Shown here piece by piece: positions 13,763-26,389 of a stretch of DNA of 64,000 nt. The position numbers and the translations under genes were made by a program. The notes beneath the pieces were generated by a model, which was given only the letters and a program-made list of their open reading frames with translations, ran no database searches and was not told the origin of the DNA. The stretch is from Lagopus muta (Eukaryota > Chordata > Aves > Galliformes > Phasianidae), in NCBI RefSeq assembly GCF_023343835.1, contig NC_064443.1:6014001-6078000 (forward strand), given 5' to 3'. Position 1 is the stretch's first letter, and each line of letters starts with the position of its first letter.

Positions 13763-14225
13763 GAGCCCAATGCTTCCTTTTTGCAGTTCTTGCTTAGCAG
13801 CTGCTCTGTGAAATCAGCTTAGCTTACCAGCTGCTTTTGGTCTTCTGCATTTTTAGGCCAGGGCATGTACTACAAGTTTACAGTTAGCACTGTTTAACAA
13901 GTGGTTAACTAGTAACACTCCTGGCTTAAATACTCATTAATGGCTCCATTTTCACACTTAGTATGCTGAACTTTCAGTCCCAAAAAGTGTTTTCGTGTTT
14001 GGTTGTTTTTTTTCTTTTTTCTTCCTTGTTATAGGAAGATGTTAGCTGGTCACTCTAAGGCAGAAGCAGCTAGATGGGGTACACCTAAGGCTTATGGGGG
14101 AAAGAACACAATCTCTAAATGCCTTATAAAAACAGTAACCTCTTCAGACAGAAGTTACAATTTTGGATCTTGGGCACTCAAACTTCATAGCTTTACATTC
14201 TCCTAACCAGTTGAAGGGATGAATC

Positions 14226-14312
14226 CAGGCTGCCCAGAAAGGCTGTGGATGCAGGGGGGTTGGAGATTCATGATCCTTGAGGTTCCTTCCAACCCTGGCT
14301 ATTCTGTGAATT
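14226..14312 (+). repeat. short CR1 fragment
   Basis: The fragment 'aggctgcccagaaaggctgtggatgc' followed by 'gatccttgaggttccttccaacc' and 'tattctgtga' matches the CR1 3' end in plus orientation. It lies between let-7d and let-7f, antisense to the primary let-7 transcript. Confidence 0.8.
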
Positions 14313-14801
14313 TTGGCCATTCAACACTTTAATCTTTGTATTACATTGTTTAAATCTCACTTGCTAGAAAAGCTAGAGAAAAATAAGCAGATATATTAAT
14401 GAAGTATAACTGTAAATTTTCCAGCTTCTACTGAACAGCCACAGAATGTTAATGTATTACAGAAATTAAAACAGTTTATGTCCCAGTGTATGAGCTTGAG
14501 CCAAGACTTCTTTTAGATTCAAAACCAAATTGTTTTAGAATGATTTCCAGTCTATGGTGTATTCAGTTCTATATCTACTAAGAGATGCATTGTTGATGTC
14601 CAGACAGTGCTGCGCCACTCACCTTGGAAGAAAAGTCATATTAGTCAAATACCATTTGGGGTTTGCACCACTCAAACTGACTGTTAATTAGTGACAGAAT
14701 TTACAGGATTAATTTGATTCTTTACAACCCTAAACTTCGACAAATCTGCTTTTAGTCAATGTGGAAATGCATGACAGCAAAGGACCGCAGTTTGTTTTAC
14801 T

Positions 14802-14889
14802 CCTCAGGGAAGGCAATAGATTGTATAGTTATCTCCTGAACAGGGTAAAATAACTACCCTACAACTATACAATCTACTACCTCACTCTG
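14802..14889 (-). ncRNA. MIRLET7F: let-7f microRNA precursor
   Basis: The reverse complement of 14863-14884 is mature let-7f-5p, distinguished by UAGAUUGUAUAG. The 3p arm, at 14807-14828, reads CUAUACAAUCUAUUGCCU on the minus strand and pairs with it around a loop of about 34 nt. It lies about 375 bp downstream of let-7a and 1.1 kb upstream of let-7d, all in one orientation, consistent with a single polycistronic transcript. The let-7a-1/f-1/d arrangement is conserved across vertebrates (established). I cannot tell the copy number suffix from the sequence alone; synteny with PTPDC1 indicates the human let-7f-1 locus. Confidence 0.98.
14863..14884 (-). ncRNA. mature let-7f-5p
   Basis: The guide strand has an intact seed GAGGUAG at positions 2-8 and the let-7f-specific A in UAGAUUG. 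Confidence 0.97.
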
Positions 14890-15202
14890 ATAGAGAAGCA
14901 TGTACTTAAGCTCTTTGCTGAAGTAGCTAACCACAGTCTCATTCCAGAGTATTAATATTTGATGCTTCAGTTAGCAGTGTTAACACAACTTATTAGAACA
15001 TCAACCATTTGTATTTGATTACCCCACCTTAAAGGAATCAATCTGTTCTTACATTTTATCCTTAGAGAAGATAAATTAATGTAGAGAATGAGGAAAATCT
15101 AGAAGTAATTACCTGTAGACGTTGCAGAAATATTTGTCTCCTACAATAAACACTCCAAGTGCAGAAGAAATTGAACAGTCTCCATTGTTGATTTTCTGCT
15201 GC

Positions 15203-15283
15203 TTTAGGAAAGACAGTAGATTGTATAGTTATCTCCCAGTTGTGGGTATGACCCTAAAACTATACAACCTACTACCTCATCCC
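15203..15283 (-). ncRNA. MIRLET7A1: let-7a microRNA precursor (let-7a-1 type)
   Basis: The reverse complement of 15258-15279 is exact let-7a-5p, starting UGAGGUAGUAGGUUGUAU. The 3p arm at 15207-15228 reads CUAUACAAUCUACUGUCU on the minus strand, the let-7a-1 star sequence. It is the first hairpin of the cluster in the direction of transcription. Mature let-7a is encoded at several loci in vertebrate genomes; the star sequence and the neighbours let-7f, let-7d and PTPDC1 identify this as the let-7a-1 locus. DROSHA processing of the shared primary transcript is assumed from the family. Confidence 0.98.
15258..15279 (-). ncRNA. mature let-7a-5p
   Basis: The canonical guide sequence lies on the minus strand, with the seed GAGGUAG intact. 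It is identical to the deeply conserved bilaterian let-7a. Confidence 0.98.
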
Positions 15284-18200
15284 ACAGCGCAGGCATCTTC
15301 AGAGGTGATGTCCAAAGAATGGTGCTTTAATAAAGACAACTTAAGTGAACTGCAGACATTTACAGTGTACAATACTGGTCACCGGGGGGGAGGGAATTCC
15401 TCTCTCTCTCCAGTTGGGCAATAATGTTGCTGTAAAGGTAAGATTGCTTCATTTCAAAAGTTTACCAACTGTTTGGGCCTTAATGTACTTAATCTTTAGA
15501 CAGCTAGCAAGCTGCAGCAGTCATAGAAACTGTAGTCATTACACTTGTCTGTTACAGGAAAAATACTATTAGTATTCCACAGATGTAATCTCTCATCTGA
15601 AATATAAGAAAATGTCTGAGAAACATCATATGCAGATCTCCATTCCTTCAGAAGTTAAAGTAACAAAATCTAGGACCATAACCATGCAGGTGATGTCCAT
15701 GGATCAGTCTAAGACTCTAATACTTATAATTCTTAAGAAATCACTATTTTTATTCTACTTATTCACAATTTTAAAAATATTATTTTTAATAAACTTATTA
15801 AGGTCTTATAACATGACATTAATTGTTGAACTGCCTTACCAAAAGGCCACTTAAAATATACATTGCCTTTAGATCAGAAACAATTGGGCTCCTCTGACTG
15901 CTCCTGATAGAGCTTTAAAGCCAATTTCTACATTACCAGAGCTCAACATGACCTCAAGCTAAAAAGTCTTACAATATTGAAATCAAAATACTTGCCAGAC
16001 TGATGTGACTTACAGTCCCCTTCTTAGCAAGGACATCTTGAGAACAGAGCTGAAGAGGAAAACTGATCATTTGATCAATGTAATTTCTAAGATAGCTGAA
16101 AGTGCTTACTGAAATGCACAGATTTTCAAACATTAAATACGTGTCGTACTCGTACTTCATCCCAATTCTGAGCTGAGGTTTTCAGACCAGTCATCAAACA
16201 AAGCCTTGATAGAACAAGAGCTCCTAATGCATGTTAATGTCCTTGCCAAAAAACACAACGCGTGATCCAATGCATTAATATACAAAGGGATGACGTTATT
16301 CCTTAAGCAGAGGAAAAAAAAAAAAGTACTTTCCAGCCCCCTCAGAGCTTTACTCCAGAATCCTTTGTACAAATATTGATGACAAATTTTGGTGAATCAC
16401 ACTTAAAAGTCTTGCTTGTAACCACTTACAAATCGGAACGCGGGCTTTAGCATGCGCAGATGGACACAAGCAGTTGGTCCTAATGTCCAAAACAGCAATA
16501 AATTACAACAGTAGCACTGTGACAAAGGGAAATGACAATGGAGCACAGGCACATATTGCATCCTTTGAATGAGCTCGGTTAGACATCCTCCTGTCGAGCA
16601 AATACTTGGAAAGGACGCTGACAGTCCTTTCACAGTTTCTTATTCCTACATGCAAACCTTCCCCAGCTGAGCAGAATTCATGCAAGGAGCCTGTTCCTAC
16701 ATAGAAGAGGTGCTGCTGAGACCTCTGTCCAGTCAGCCTTGCTACAGAGGGTGCTGGTTTGCTGTTTTCAATCTGTCATTTAGTGAATCCATGATGTCCA
16801 AGACATTTCAATTCAGGTGGATCTTTAAGATGAAGCTGCTGCTTCTCTCAGCGCTGAAAATGTTTTAAGCGCTTCGAAGAAACTAGACAGATGTTACTGT
16901 ACAAAAAAAGGTATTTAAAGCATATAAAATCTGTAGGATACTTGTCAGTTTCCTTTTTTAAAATGAACCCAGGATACTAAAATTACTGTACAGATTGTAG
17001 CATTTCACCACCTATAGATGGAGTTAAAGCGTAAACAGCTTTTATTATTATTATTGCTATTGACAGTAGGACTTCTCAATTAAGTTCTGCTATAAGAAAT
17101 TCTGAACTATTTTCTAATGCTGCTGTGAGACTTTCCTGTTAGGTATGTGCAGCTCCTGAAGCATTTGTCTGCTTTGAGCTTCCAGAAACAAGATCCTTTC
17201 ATCATTACAGGTCTGGAAAGCCTATCTATTACTTAAGGTCAAAAATGTCCTTGAAAAAATATTTTGAATGACGTCCAATTGTTATCTTGTGGTTATATGC
17301 AACGGTCTGGCTTGAGATCGATGGTGAAGTGCACACAGGGCACTAGGAAAACCTCATTCTGCAACAAATACACCTTATGAAAGATCATCATGTATCCTGC
17401 CTTTTAGCTACAGGAGAAAAGCAGTTTTATTGATGGTACGTTACTCTGGTAGGTACTTACTGTCTTTTTTACTATTCTGTTTAATAATAGAAAGGTACAG
17501 AATTAAAATAATCAAAAATTCTAGTCCAAACTGTCTCTTGAAGGTGTTGTGTGACATTCATGCAGTCTAACCCAGCAGTGTTGTGCTTCACACCACTTCT
17601 ACAGTTAATGGTTATTTCTGTCAGCTCCTAAAACCCGTCTCACCTAAGCTGCATTGTCTTTTCAAGGAGTGAGATCTGCCAGGCTGCCCTGATGTTACAC
17701 ATTACATATTCCTGGCACAGGTGGGCAGAGAAGCTTGATGTACTGCATGCCTGATAAATTATACTCCTGGCACAGCCTCTACTGATTTGGTATCTTCTCA
17801 GCTTTGTGTGAATCTGCTATGGATACATCCTTGCGCTGAAGTCACCATGCTGATGATATCATACCTGAGTACAGCAAACCTGTGCTGCCACCAGCACGCT
17901 CACTACTTTAGCAGTAAACATTCATGATTTTTGTATTTTAAGAAATACATGTTTGTTAACTTTACCAACTCCTGTGTTCAAATTAGTGTTTTTCCAGTCA
18001 CCACGTGTTTGTATTTAAAAATATGCAAAGCAGTAGAAGTGAAGAAAACGGCACTGTAATTGTGCAGCAATTATGGAACATCAAATGGAGCTGACCAAGT
18101 TCACTACCAAAATTTCCTCCAATGATCTGCAGCCCAGGGCTGAGGGCCCAGCCTGTGCACAGTGCACAGCTTTAACCGCGTGGTAAAGCTCTAGCATTCG

Positions 18201-21200
18201 CATTACAAGCACTAACGCCAACGTCTGGTGCTTTTGCCCTGTAATTGCAGTAGCATCACCTGCACTGGAGCTGTACTTTGACTCCCACTGACACTTTTGG
18301 TGAGGGAATTCCTGCCACCTTCTCCAGCTGCACGTGAAGTTCCCACACATCGAACTTCCACAGTGAGTATGTGCAGACTTGCAAACTTGCTTTTCTTTGG
18401 ACTGGGGGGGTGTTGGGGATTGGAGGCACAATAGTGTGATTAGGGCAAACTTAATTATCCTCCACATTGCTTCCCCTCAGCTGCCCTTTACTGCTGTCAC
18501 ACACTACATCCACATCTCATGGCTCCTTCCAAAAGAGCCTAAGATCACATAATTACTGAAACAAAAGCTATCTTTAGTGTGAGTTAAAAACCCATCTCTA
18601 TTCAGTTTTGGATTGTACTTTTTTCTTAATACTGTGCTTGTCTTGATGGAGCCTTACTCCTACTTAGCATCCTAGAGAAGTGACCAAGTAGAATCTAAAG
18701 AGGCACTAGCTTTCTGAAGAATGCTTCACTTGAATTTCCTGAACTACCTGTATATATTTGAAACCTCTGGAACAGTTATAAGCTGTATAAGAAAAAAAGC
18801 CACTGGAATTTACATGTTCTCAGTAACACACAGTACAACAGCAGCATTCTTAATCAGTCTGTAACCTGTGAACAGAAGGAAAAACAGCTCAAGCTATAGT
18901 TATAGTTTGTATCCCTTACAGCGTGGAAGGGATAAAATATGACTTCTTATAATGAAAGTTCCATTTCATTTCAGTGTGACCCTAAAAGATGAATGCTTTA
19001 TCCTCCCACTTGATTTTGTCAATTTTGCAGCACAGAATAACCTGAAGCTGAAAGGATGTTTGTAGAGGCAACACTTCTTATCCTAACTGTGCTTTACTGA
19101 CATCTGTTGTTATATGGATAAACAGATGCATCAATTTGAGGTATATAATGCTGTAGTACGTCCTTCTACAAAAAGACCATTTGTAAACAGCTTGTTACCA
19201 AAGACTATTTCACTCTAATGTTTAAATTCAACTTTTAAAAACTCAGTGGATAAAATAAAGTACAGCAGAAAAGATGAAGCTTTAAGTTTAAAACAAATAA
19301 ACAAAACTCATGTATGACAGTTAGGACTTTCTTTTCTTTGCGCCAAGCAAATTCACCTACGGTGAAAATAGGCCCCATCCAAGAAAGCAAACATGCTTTA
19401 ATGAGAATGCAAGATGTAGTGATGAAGGCCAGAAGCCTTTCTAAGAGTCATCTGCTTATGGCCAACACCTTAAAATTCAGTATTATTAGTATTTATTTCG
19501 TATGTATTTTATTTTTAGTATTTATTTGGACACGGTAGTCAACTTAGCAGCAATACACTGGAGTTAAGTGTAAATGTGCAGCCACACAAAGGACTGATAT
19601 GCTTTAACTCCAAATATGAGCAGCACCAAAATCCATGCAGCTGGGCAGGGCTAAGTGTCCACTAGATTAATACCTTGGAGAGTCATCAATAATGTCCGTA
19701 TCTCGTGTCTCCACCAGAAATGCCAAACTTTGTCAAAAAATCTACATCCCACTGACAATTAATTGCTTTAATATAAAGCATCCTGGTTTTGAGTAATTAC
19801 AACATGAAATATTACTGGTTTATTTCATTTGCAATTATTATGTTTGATTTTCATGTATTTTTCTGGCCATGTCGTTACAGAAGGAATATAAATATCCAGA
19901 AACACAGCTTGAAAGAAATTAGGAGTCACTACTGCCCACTCACGCATGGAATGAAGCACATCTCCTGCAGAAAAGTAAAGTATGTGATCATGATTAATAA
20001 TTTTGAACGTGAACAAAGAATGACAGGAATGCAAATTCTAGCAACATCCTCTGCAGGTACTCAGTTTTTACGTTAGCATTAAACTATCTGCATCTAAGTG
20101 AGCATTAGTTCTTTAATTCTCAAAGCAAACTACACAAATGAATGCCACATATTCTACTGTAAGTTTAACCCTTTCCACGCTAGTCAAAACTAAGCCCTAC
20201 TGATGCACTTCAGTTACTTATTGTTTAGAAATTGCCTCTTGTTATATCCATAAACCCAATGCTCTACTCCAATTAGATTCCTGGCATTGTTTTTTAAAAT
20301 GGCTTGGTGTTTGATAGAAACAAAAAAAAAGACTGTGCCGAGTGTTAAAATCAGTGTGTAACTCTTAAAGAGCAGAAGCCAAGGTTTATTATTTACTACT
20401 GCACAACTACAAAAGAGCAAAGCACCTGCATAATTTCAGTTGACAACGCAGAATGGGAAAAAAAAGGTCTGTTGAGGCTTCTAAGCTTTTACAAATAGTC
20501 TGTGAGTACGTATGGCTGTGCACGCACACGAAGACTCACGGGTCTGTGTAAAGATGTTGGGAGTGTACTGAAAATGCAATAAGAAACTGGTGTGTAACGT
20601 GCAATTTGAACTCATCTTTTGCAGATGTGAATGCAAGATCCTGTGACATGACAGAAAAATCAGGTTTTCATATTTCCCATTCAGCATACACTAAGTATGC
20701 AGCATACAGTGGGGTACAGCCCTGGCAAGAGCCTCAGCAACATGAGGTAATGCAGTGCAGTAAGGGAAACAACTACACTGTGATGTCTTATTTTCACAAA
20801 TCCTTTTGAATACATTTGTCAGTCAGTACACTGGCAGTAGAAACATGGATATGAGCATACTGCAGTTTAGCTACGGCTCCAAATGCCATATGGTTCTCAA
20901 TAGAAACCATCACTTCAGTTGTTTGATCCTGCTTCAAACAGGAATGTGCGTTTTATTACCAATAAATGCATGTGTATTTATTCACTAGATCTGTCTCTTA
21001 GGGCCTGCTACACTGGGAAGCAGGCAAAGCTTTTGTTCCAACAACCCCAGTCAGTTTATCAGAATGCAGTTAACTAAGGGAAAAGTGGAAGAAATATAGG
21101 ATTGTTTTTTAAAGACGAAAACTTACTGATACTTTATTGGCAACATTACCAAAACATTTATTAATGGTTGTTTTTCTCCATGGAATAGCAATTAAGAAAG

Positions 21201-22150
21201 CCCTTTTACCTGTTAACAGCATGTTACAGGCAGCTTGTTTTATATTAACATGCAATCTTTATGCAACTAATAATTACAATTCAGCAAACATTCAAGTTAG
21301 TACGCATAAGAACATTTCCGATAATGCTGTGTTATGTTATTGACAACATAATTTGACATCTTTTGCCTCTTCTAGATCACGGGAGCCTTTTATCTGCAAA
21401 TGAAAGGATGCTTCCACTGCCAACAGAGCAAAATACAGAAGGTGTTTATCAAAAGGAAAGTGAAAATAAGGATATGCTTGGTAGCAGTAATGGAATGATG
21501 CATCTGTTTCCTTCTGACAAGTCTCTGGTCTTATGTAAAGTAACTTTCTAATACAACTATATGCATCGATTTTGCATTTCAAGATATTTGATTTATAAAA
21601 AATATCATCCCTAATACTGCTAATTAATAAGGTCATTTTCATGAAGATAGCTACTATGGGGCAAAAAAGAAAAAAAAAAAAAGTTATTAAGTCTCCTCTT
21701 AAAAGCTGATTACTGAATAAAGACTGCAGGGTTTGGAGCAGCAGCTGCAATGAGTCCAGGGAGCTGCAGCTGTCCTACAGTGGTGCCTCGTGGGCACGAG
21801 GCCCTGGGAGCTGCTCATCTCCAAGGAGTGGACTTGCTCATCTACTTGAGAGAGCGGCAGGGACGCCCTATTCATTAAACATTGCTGACTAACAAAATGT
21901 TACTGATTCTGAAAGGACAAACCCATTTTCCCAAGTCCGGATATGCGTTGGCTTTGACCCCACATTGCTAGACGCCATTCTGCAGGGTCACTCATGTTTT
22001 GCACTCATGTTCTGCAGGGTCAATCTATGTTTTAAGCGAGGCAGTTTCCCCTGCTGCTGCTTTTGTTAGCCAGGAAGCGTCTCGCACTAACAGCGTGTTT
22101 AAAGAGAAGCACAAAAGATGTGCAGAAGGCAGATCTATCAACGAGGTTTA
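15284..22150 (-). other. sequence between let-7a and the CpG island, probable host introns
   Basis: AT-rich, mostly unique sequence without recognised protein genes, repeats or RNA genes. The longest minus frame, at 18081-18467 (128 codons), has no recognised domain. Mild GC enrichment begins only after about 22140. Confidence 0.45.
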
Positions 22151-23350
22151 ACAAACCTCCCGCGCCGGGCTGAGTCCCCACTCCCACCCCAGAAATAAGG
22201 CCCGGGGAGCCGTGCAGGGTGCCGCGTTTCTCCCCGCCCCGCGTGCGGTTAGGCTACAACAGCCTGCTACCAGCGCGGAGCCGGCCGCCGCTCCGCCCCG
22301 ACCCGACCGAAGGGTTCCGCTGCCATGTGGCCGCCGTACGGCGTCCCTTCCCTCAGCTTGAGGCACGCTGCCCGCGGCGCACTGCGGCCCTCAGCCGCCT
22401 CCCCTTGGCGCGCCGGGCCCCGACCGCCCGCTCCCCGCACGGCCCGGGCCCCCCCGAGGCCAAGGTCTCCGCGGCCCACACACTTGCTAGCGGAAGTGAC
22501 GTACCCGGCGCTGACGGCATCCGTAGCCTATCCCCGCCGGGCGGCGCGGCCGGGCCGCCAATCAGGAGCGCCCGGGGGCGGCACTTCCGGGCCTTCAAGT
22601 TAGTCTGAGGAGAGAGGGGGGGGAGGGAAAAGGGGGAATAAAAACGCCTCCATTACAGTAAATAAACCGCCCGCGGCCCGACGATACGAGGGCCCCGCGC
22701 GGCGGCTGCGACCGCACAGCGCTTCCTGCCGCGCCCCTCCCGTAACCCGCACCCCTGGGCAGCACCCGCTCTCGGGGCCGCGCGCCGAGCAGAGGGGTCG
22801 GGCCGGGCCCACAACGGGACGAGGTGCAGTTCCCTCCTTCTCTTCCTCCTCCCGCCACGCCCGAGCCCGGGCGGCCCGCAGCTCACCGCGCGGAGCCGGG
22901 GCCGCGCCCGTTACCTGCCGCAGGGTGACCCGCAGCCGCGCCGAGACCCGGATGGAATCGCGGCCGCTCCTGCCGCCGCTCGCCGCGCGGCACCACGGGA
23001 AAGCGCGACGCGCCCCGCGCCGTCCGCCCCATTGGCCGAAGGATGACGGGCACCGCCCACGGACGAATCCGGGTAGGAGGGGCTATTCGTCCATCCTCTC
23101 CTCTTTCGCGCTCTCATTAGGCTTGGGGCCGCGCGGCACCGCCTCCACCTGGAATGGTCTTTTTTCATTGGGTGGCGGGAAAAAGAGACCCGCCTCCCTC
23201 CGCCATTTATTGGAGGCGGCAGGGGGGCACTCCTAAAATGGCGCCCCCCGGCGGCGCGGTAGGGGCTTGCGGTGCGGGTGGGACCGCGCCGTGTCCTGTC
23301 TCAGAGCCCCGCGGATGCCTCGACCTCACCCAACGAGTCTCTTTCCATGT
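22150..23350. promoter_or_regulatory. CpG island, probable bidirectional promoter of the let-7 host RNA
   Basis: Base composition jumps to strongly GC- and CpG-rich. Sites visible: a composite ETS/CRE at 22491-22503 (CGGAAGTGACGTA), an inverted ETS site at 22583-22590 (ACTTCCGG), a plus-strand CCAAT at 22558-22562, inverted CCAAT boxes (ATTGG) at 23031, 23167 and 23209, and a YY1-like AAAATGGCGCC at 23235-23245. The inverted CCAAT boxes and minus-strand donors fit a minus-strand start at roughly 22950-23100. The plus CCAAT box fits a divergent start near 22620-22660. Transcription directions are inferred. GC-rich reading frames across it are not treated as genes. Confidence 0.75.
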
Positions 23351-23950
23351 GCCCAGGGCTGGCCGAGGCCTTCTCGGCAGCGCACGTGCTGCTGCTGGCA
23401 GGGGTGGGGCCGGGCCCGGTGTCGGCTGCGTGCTGAGCTCCGGGAGGGCAGTCAGTGGCTGGAGCGCTTCTTACTGTTGCCCCGCTGCTTACAGGCACTG
23501 CATCCCAGCTGCATCCAGCCGTGGCTGCTTGTTTTATCATTCGTGGTTCGGTCGGTTGGCACAAGATACTTAAGTTGAGAACTGACACCAGTGGTTTTGA
23601 AGAAGTCTGGAGCTTTGGGATAAGCCGATGTGAATCAGGGTTGTCTCAGCTTTTCAAGCAGTGCACACCGGGCCAACCCAGCTGTCACCTCTGTAACTGT
23701 GTTGTTCCAAACATCTTTGCTGCTGTGTTCCTGATGAGTTTCTGCATGATTTGGGGGTATGCAGCACCTGTAGGGCGCAGCAACTTCCAGAGGAGGTGGT
23801 CCTGCAGCTTGTGTGTCTTCAATGCTGTTTTTGTGGGTTGGTAAAAGCTCCCAGAGCTAAATGCTGAGTTTAAGATCCTTCATACACAGAACTTCTTTCC
23901 TATGTCTCTTGATATTGACCAATAGAGTACGTTTTATCTGAGTGATTGTT

Positions 23951-24281
23951 CAGGCTGGAAAAGAGTAGGCTTAGGGAGACCTCTCTGCAACTCTGATGTG
24001 GTTGTGGCGAGGTGGGGGTTGGCCTCTTCTCCCAGGTAACAGCAACAGGATGAGAGGGAGCGGCCTCAAGCTGTGCTGGGTGTTAGGAAGAATTTCTCAG
24101 AAAGTGTGGTGGAGCTTTGGGATGAGCTGCCTGGGGAGGTGGTGGAGTCACTGTCCTTGGAGGTGCTCAAGAAGATGTAGATGCAGCACTGAAGGATGCT
24201 GTTAGTAGGCATGGTGGGATGGGCTGACAGTTGCACTAGATGATCTTAGTGGTCTTTTCCAATCTCAACGACTCTATGATA
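23951..24281 (+). repeat. CR1 LINE 3' fragment
   Basis: This is the longest CR1 copy recognised in the window. It runs from 'ctggaaaagagtaggcttaggg' through 'ctgcctggggaggtggtgga' to the terminal 'ggtcttttccaatctcaacgactctatgat'. It ends in the characteristic CR1 octamer-like tail and is clearly diverged. Confidence 0.92.
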
Positions 24282-26389
24282 GCATACCTTAAAAAGTGCA
24301 TGCATAAAGAAGCCTTCAATCTTTGCTAACAGGCCTTTCTATTCTTTTGAGAAATGATACAAATCATGAAGCTTTTGTGATTTCTTGACAACTGTGAGAG
24401 TTTAGAATATATATGGTGAGGTCCTTATGCATGTGGTATCCCATCCTGCCTCACCAATAATTACTTTTATCACGAATGGGAGAACGGGACATGGGGCCTT
24501 GTTTTCAGTGACTAGAGTGGCGAATGGTTGACTGGGAGCCAGCTGGTTGGTCTGCAGAACAAACAAAGGAGTGATGCCTCCAAAGCCAAAAGTTAAACCC
24601 AAATGCGGTTTTCATCCTTGTTCGGGTAAAACTTTGTTGCATAAATTTTGCCAGCTGTTAACTTTTTAATTTTCACATTCAGGTGTAATTTGATTCATTC
24701 TCTGATGAATACAGAAGTAGCTGCACTTGGCTGGGTGAGAAACTTCTCTCTGGTCTCGGCCAGGCATCTTTCATAGCTCCTGCATTTCCACTGCCGGTCA
24801 CAAGATGGGGTCAGAACACCCAGGAACGACGCTTGTTGCTCTCAAGCACGCGGCAGTGACTAGCAGTCTCAGCACTAGGTTTGTCTGGGCTCTGAGATAG
24901 TTCTTCTTGACTCACAGACAACAATCACTAGAAGTAGCCGTGATGGGATTTTGTATGTAAATTCAAATACACATTTCTATTAATTTCTGGTGTCTATAGT
25001 GAGAATTGCTGGAGCGAGCTAAGAAGGTCCATTCCAGCTGTTGGATAAACAAGAAGAGACTCAGAAGCATTTTTCAAAAACGGAGCATTCTACAGATGAC
25101 ACATTTATTTCCAGAGCAGGAAATAATGAGTGGGGATATTCTCCCAGGCCTGCTGCATGGCCTGAGGCTTGCTGATTCATGGGTGGCCATTGTTCGTTAC
25201 ACCCATAATTGGAAAGGCACGTTGTTTTTGGCTTAGGAAAGAGAACAATGTAACAATGCGCAACAATGACATGTAAGACAAAATACCAGTTCATACAACT
25301 TTGCAAATTATATAAAATTAGAAGACAGCTAGAGCAGTAAAGGTGAAGAAAGTGTCAGAAGACATGGTAGTGTTGGAGCATGGAGACGCTCAGCCTGGTG
25401 TATGTGGCACAGACACGCAGCAATGGAACTAGTGGAACCTGTTTTCTGTTTCTTTCTGGATTTCTTCTAATGCAGAAGCAGCAACTGAACTTATTCTTAG
25501 TTGGACCCAGTCTCCTCAGTTATCAGCAACACCTGTATTCACATGGGGAGGTTTGGCACTGAGTAGGCACAAACTAGCCCAGAGTTGAGCTGGGAAGGAA
25601 ATCCTTTTATGTGTAGAACGTAATACCTGGGGTTCTATGGGCTTCTTCTCAGATAGCACCAGTAATATTGTTGTGTCCTGTGTTTATTAGGTTTCCAAAA
25701 AAAATAGTTCTGATGCTACCAGGAGAGCCAAGGGAAAGCCAGTCCGTTAACTTTTATTTAGTACCTGTACCTGTAAGTTTAAAAGATGCATTCATATGAG
25801 TGTGTTGCCAGCTGTTCTTTGCCACTGGACAAAGATTATTAGGCAGATTACAAAAACCATGGTGTTGTACCCTAATTTTAAAACATATTTACATTACCTT
25901 GTAATTCTCTTACGGAAGTTATTAGCTCACCTTAGTAGGTAGGCTTATAAGGAATTGTGTTTGTTGGTGGTTTAAAGCTCAAATGTAAAGCTTGGGATGT
26001 GAATTACGCTTCTAATAGAGAGTAAACCTGACATGCTTGCAGCTCAGTGTCAGAGGAAGGGAGATGGAGTCACAGTGCACACCTATCCCTGCCGTCCCTA
26101 ACTGCATGCTGTGCCAGCAGCCTGTGGAGCCAGCTCAGGCACCCTAAAAGCTACATTTTCATTGTTAACACTTGCTTTAGTGCTGCAGTGTGGATGAGGC
26201 TGTTTTCGGAATTGTTGTATGTCTGTGGGCTTTGGCAGCGCCTCCTGGCAAGCAGTGCACAGAGACTCTCATATTAATGCTTTCAAAGTAATGTTTAAAT
26301 TAAATGTACTTTCATGGGTCTCGATGTGAAGCCTTTTCTTAGAGCGTTTTTAATTCTTTTTCCTTGACTTTTTTGTCCTCCTGTAGTAG
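24282..26389. other. intergenic, no gene recognised
   Basis: Unique AT-rich sequence. Short reading frames only. No CpG island, RNA gene or repeat was recognised. Confidence 0.45.

Larger units (their letters stand above)
13676..22960 (-). ncRNA. inferred let-7 primary transcript (host lncRNA)
   Basis: The three hairpins share one strand and no other promoter-like region lies upstream of them before the CpG island at 22.2-23.3 kb. On the minus strand the island contains plausible splice donors at about 22914 (CGGCAG|GTAACG) and about 22887 (GCGCG|GTGAGC). This supports a spliced, capped host RNA running to at least let-7d, as known for the mammalian let-7a-1/f-1/d locus. The exon structure, the TSS and the 3' end cannot be fixed from sequence; the coordinates given span from the approximate start to the last hairpin. 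No conserved protein-coding frame was recognised inside. Confidence 0.5.

Noticed and set aside
18081-18467. 128-codon minus frame inside the presumed let-7 host transcript
   Set aside because: No recognised domain and an unremarkable length. Probably chance.
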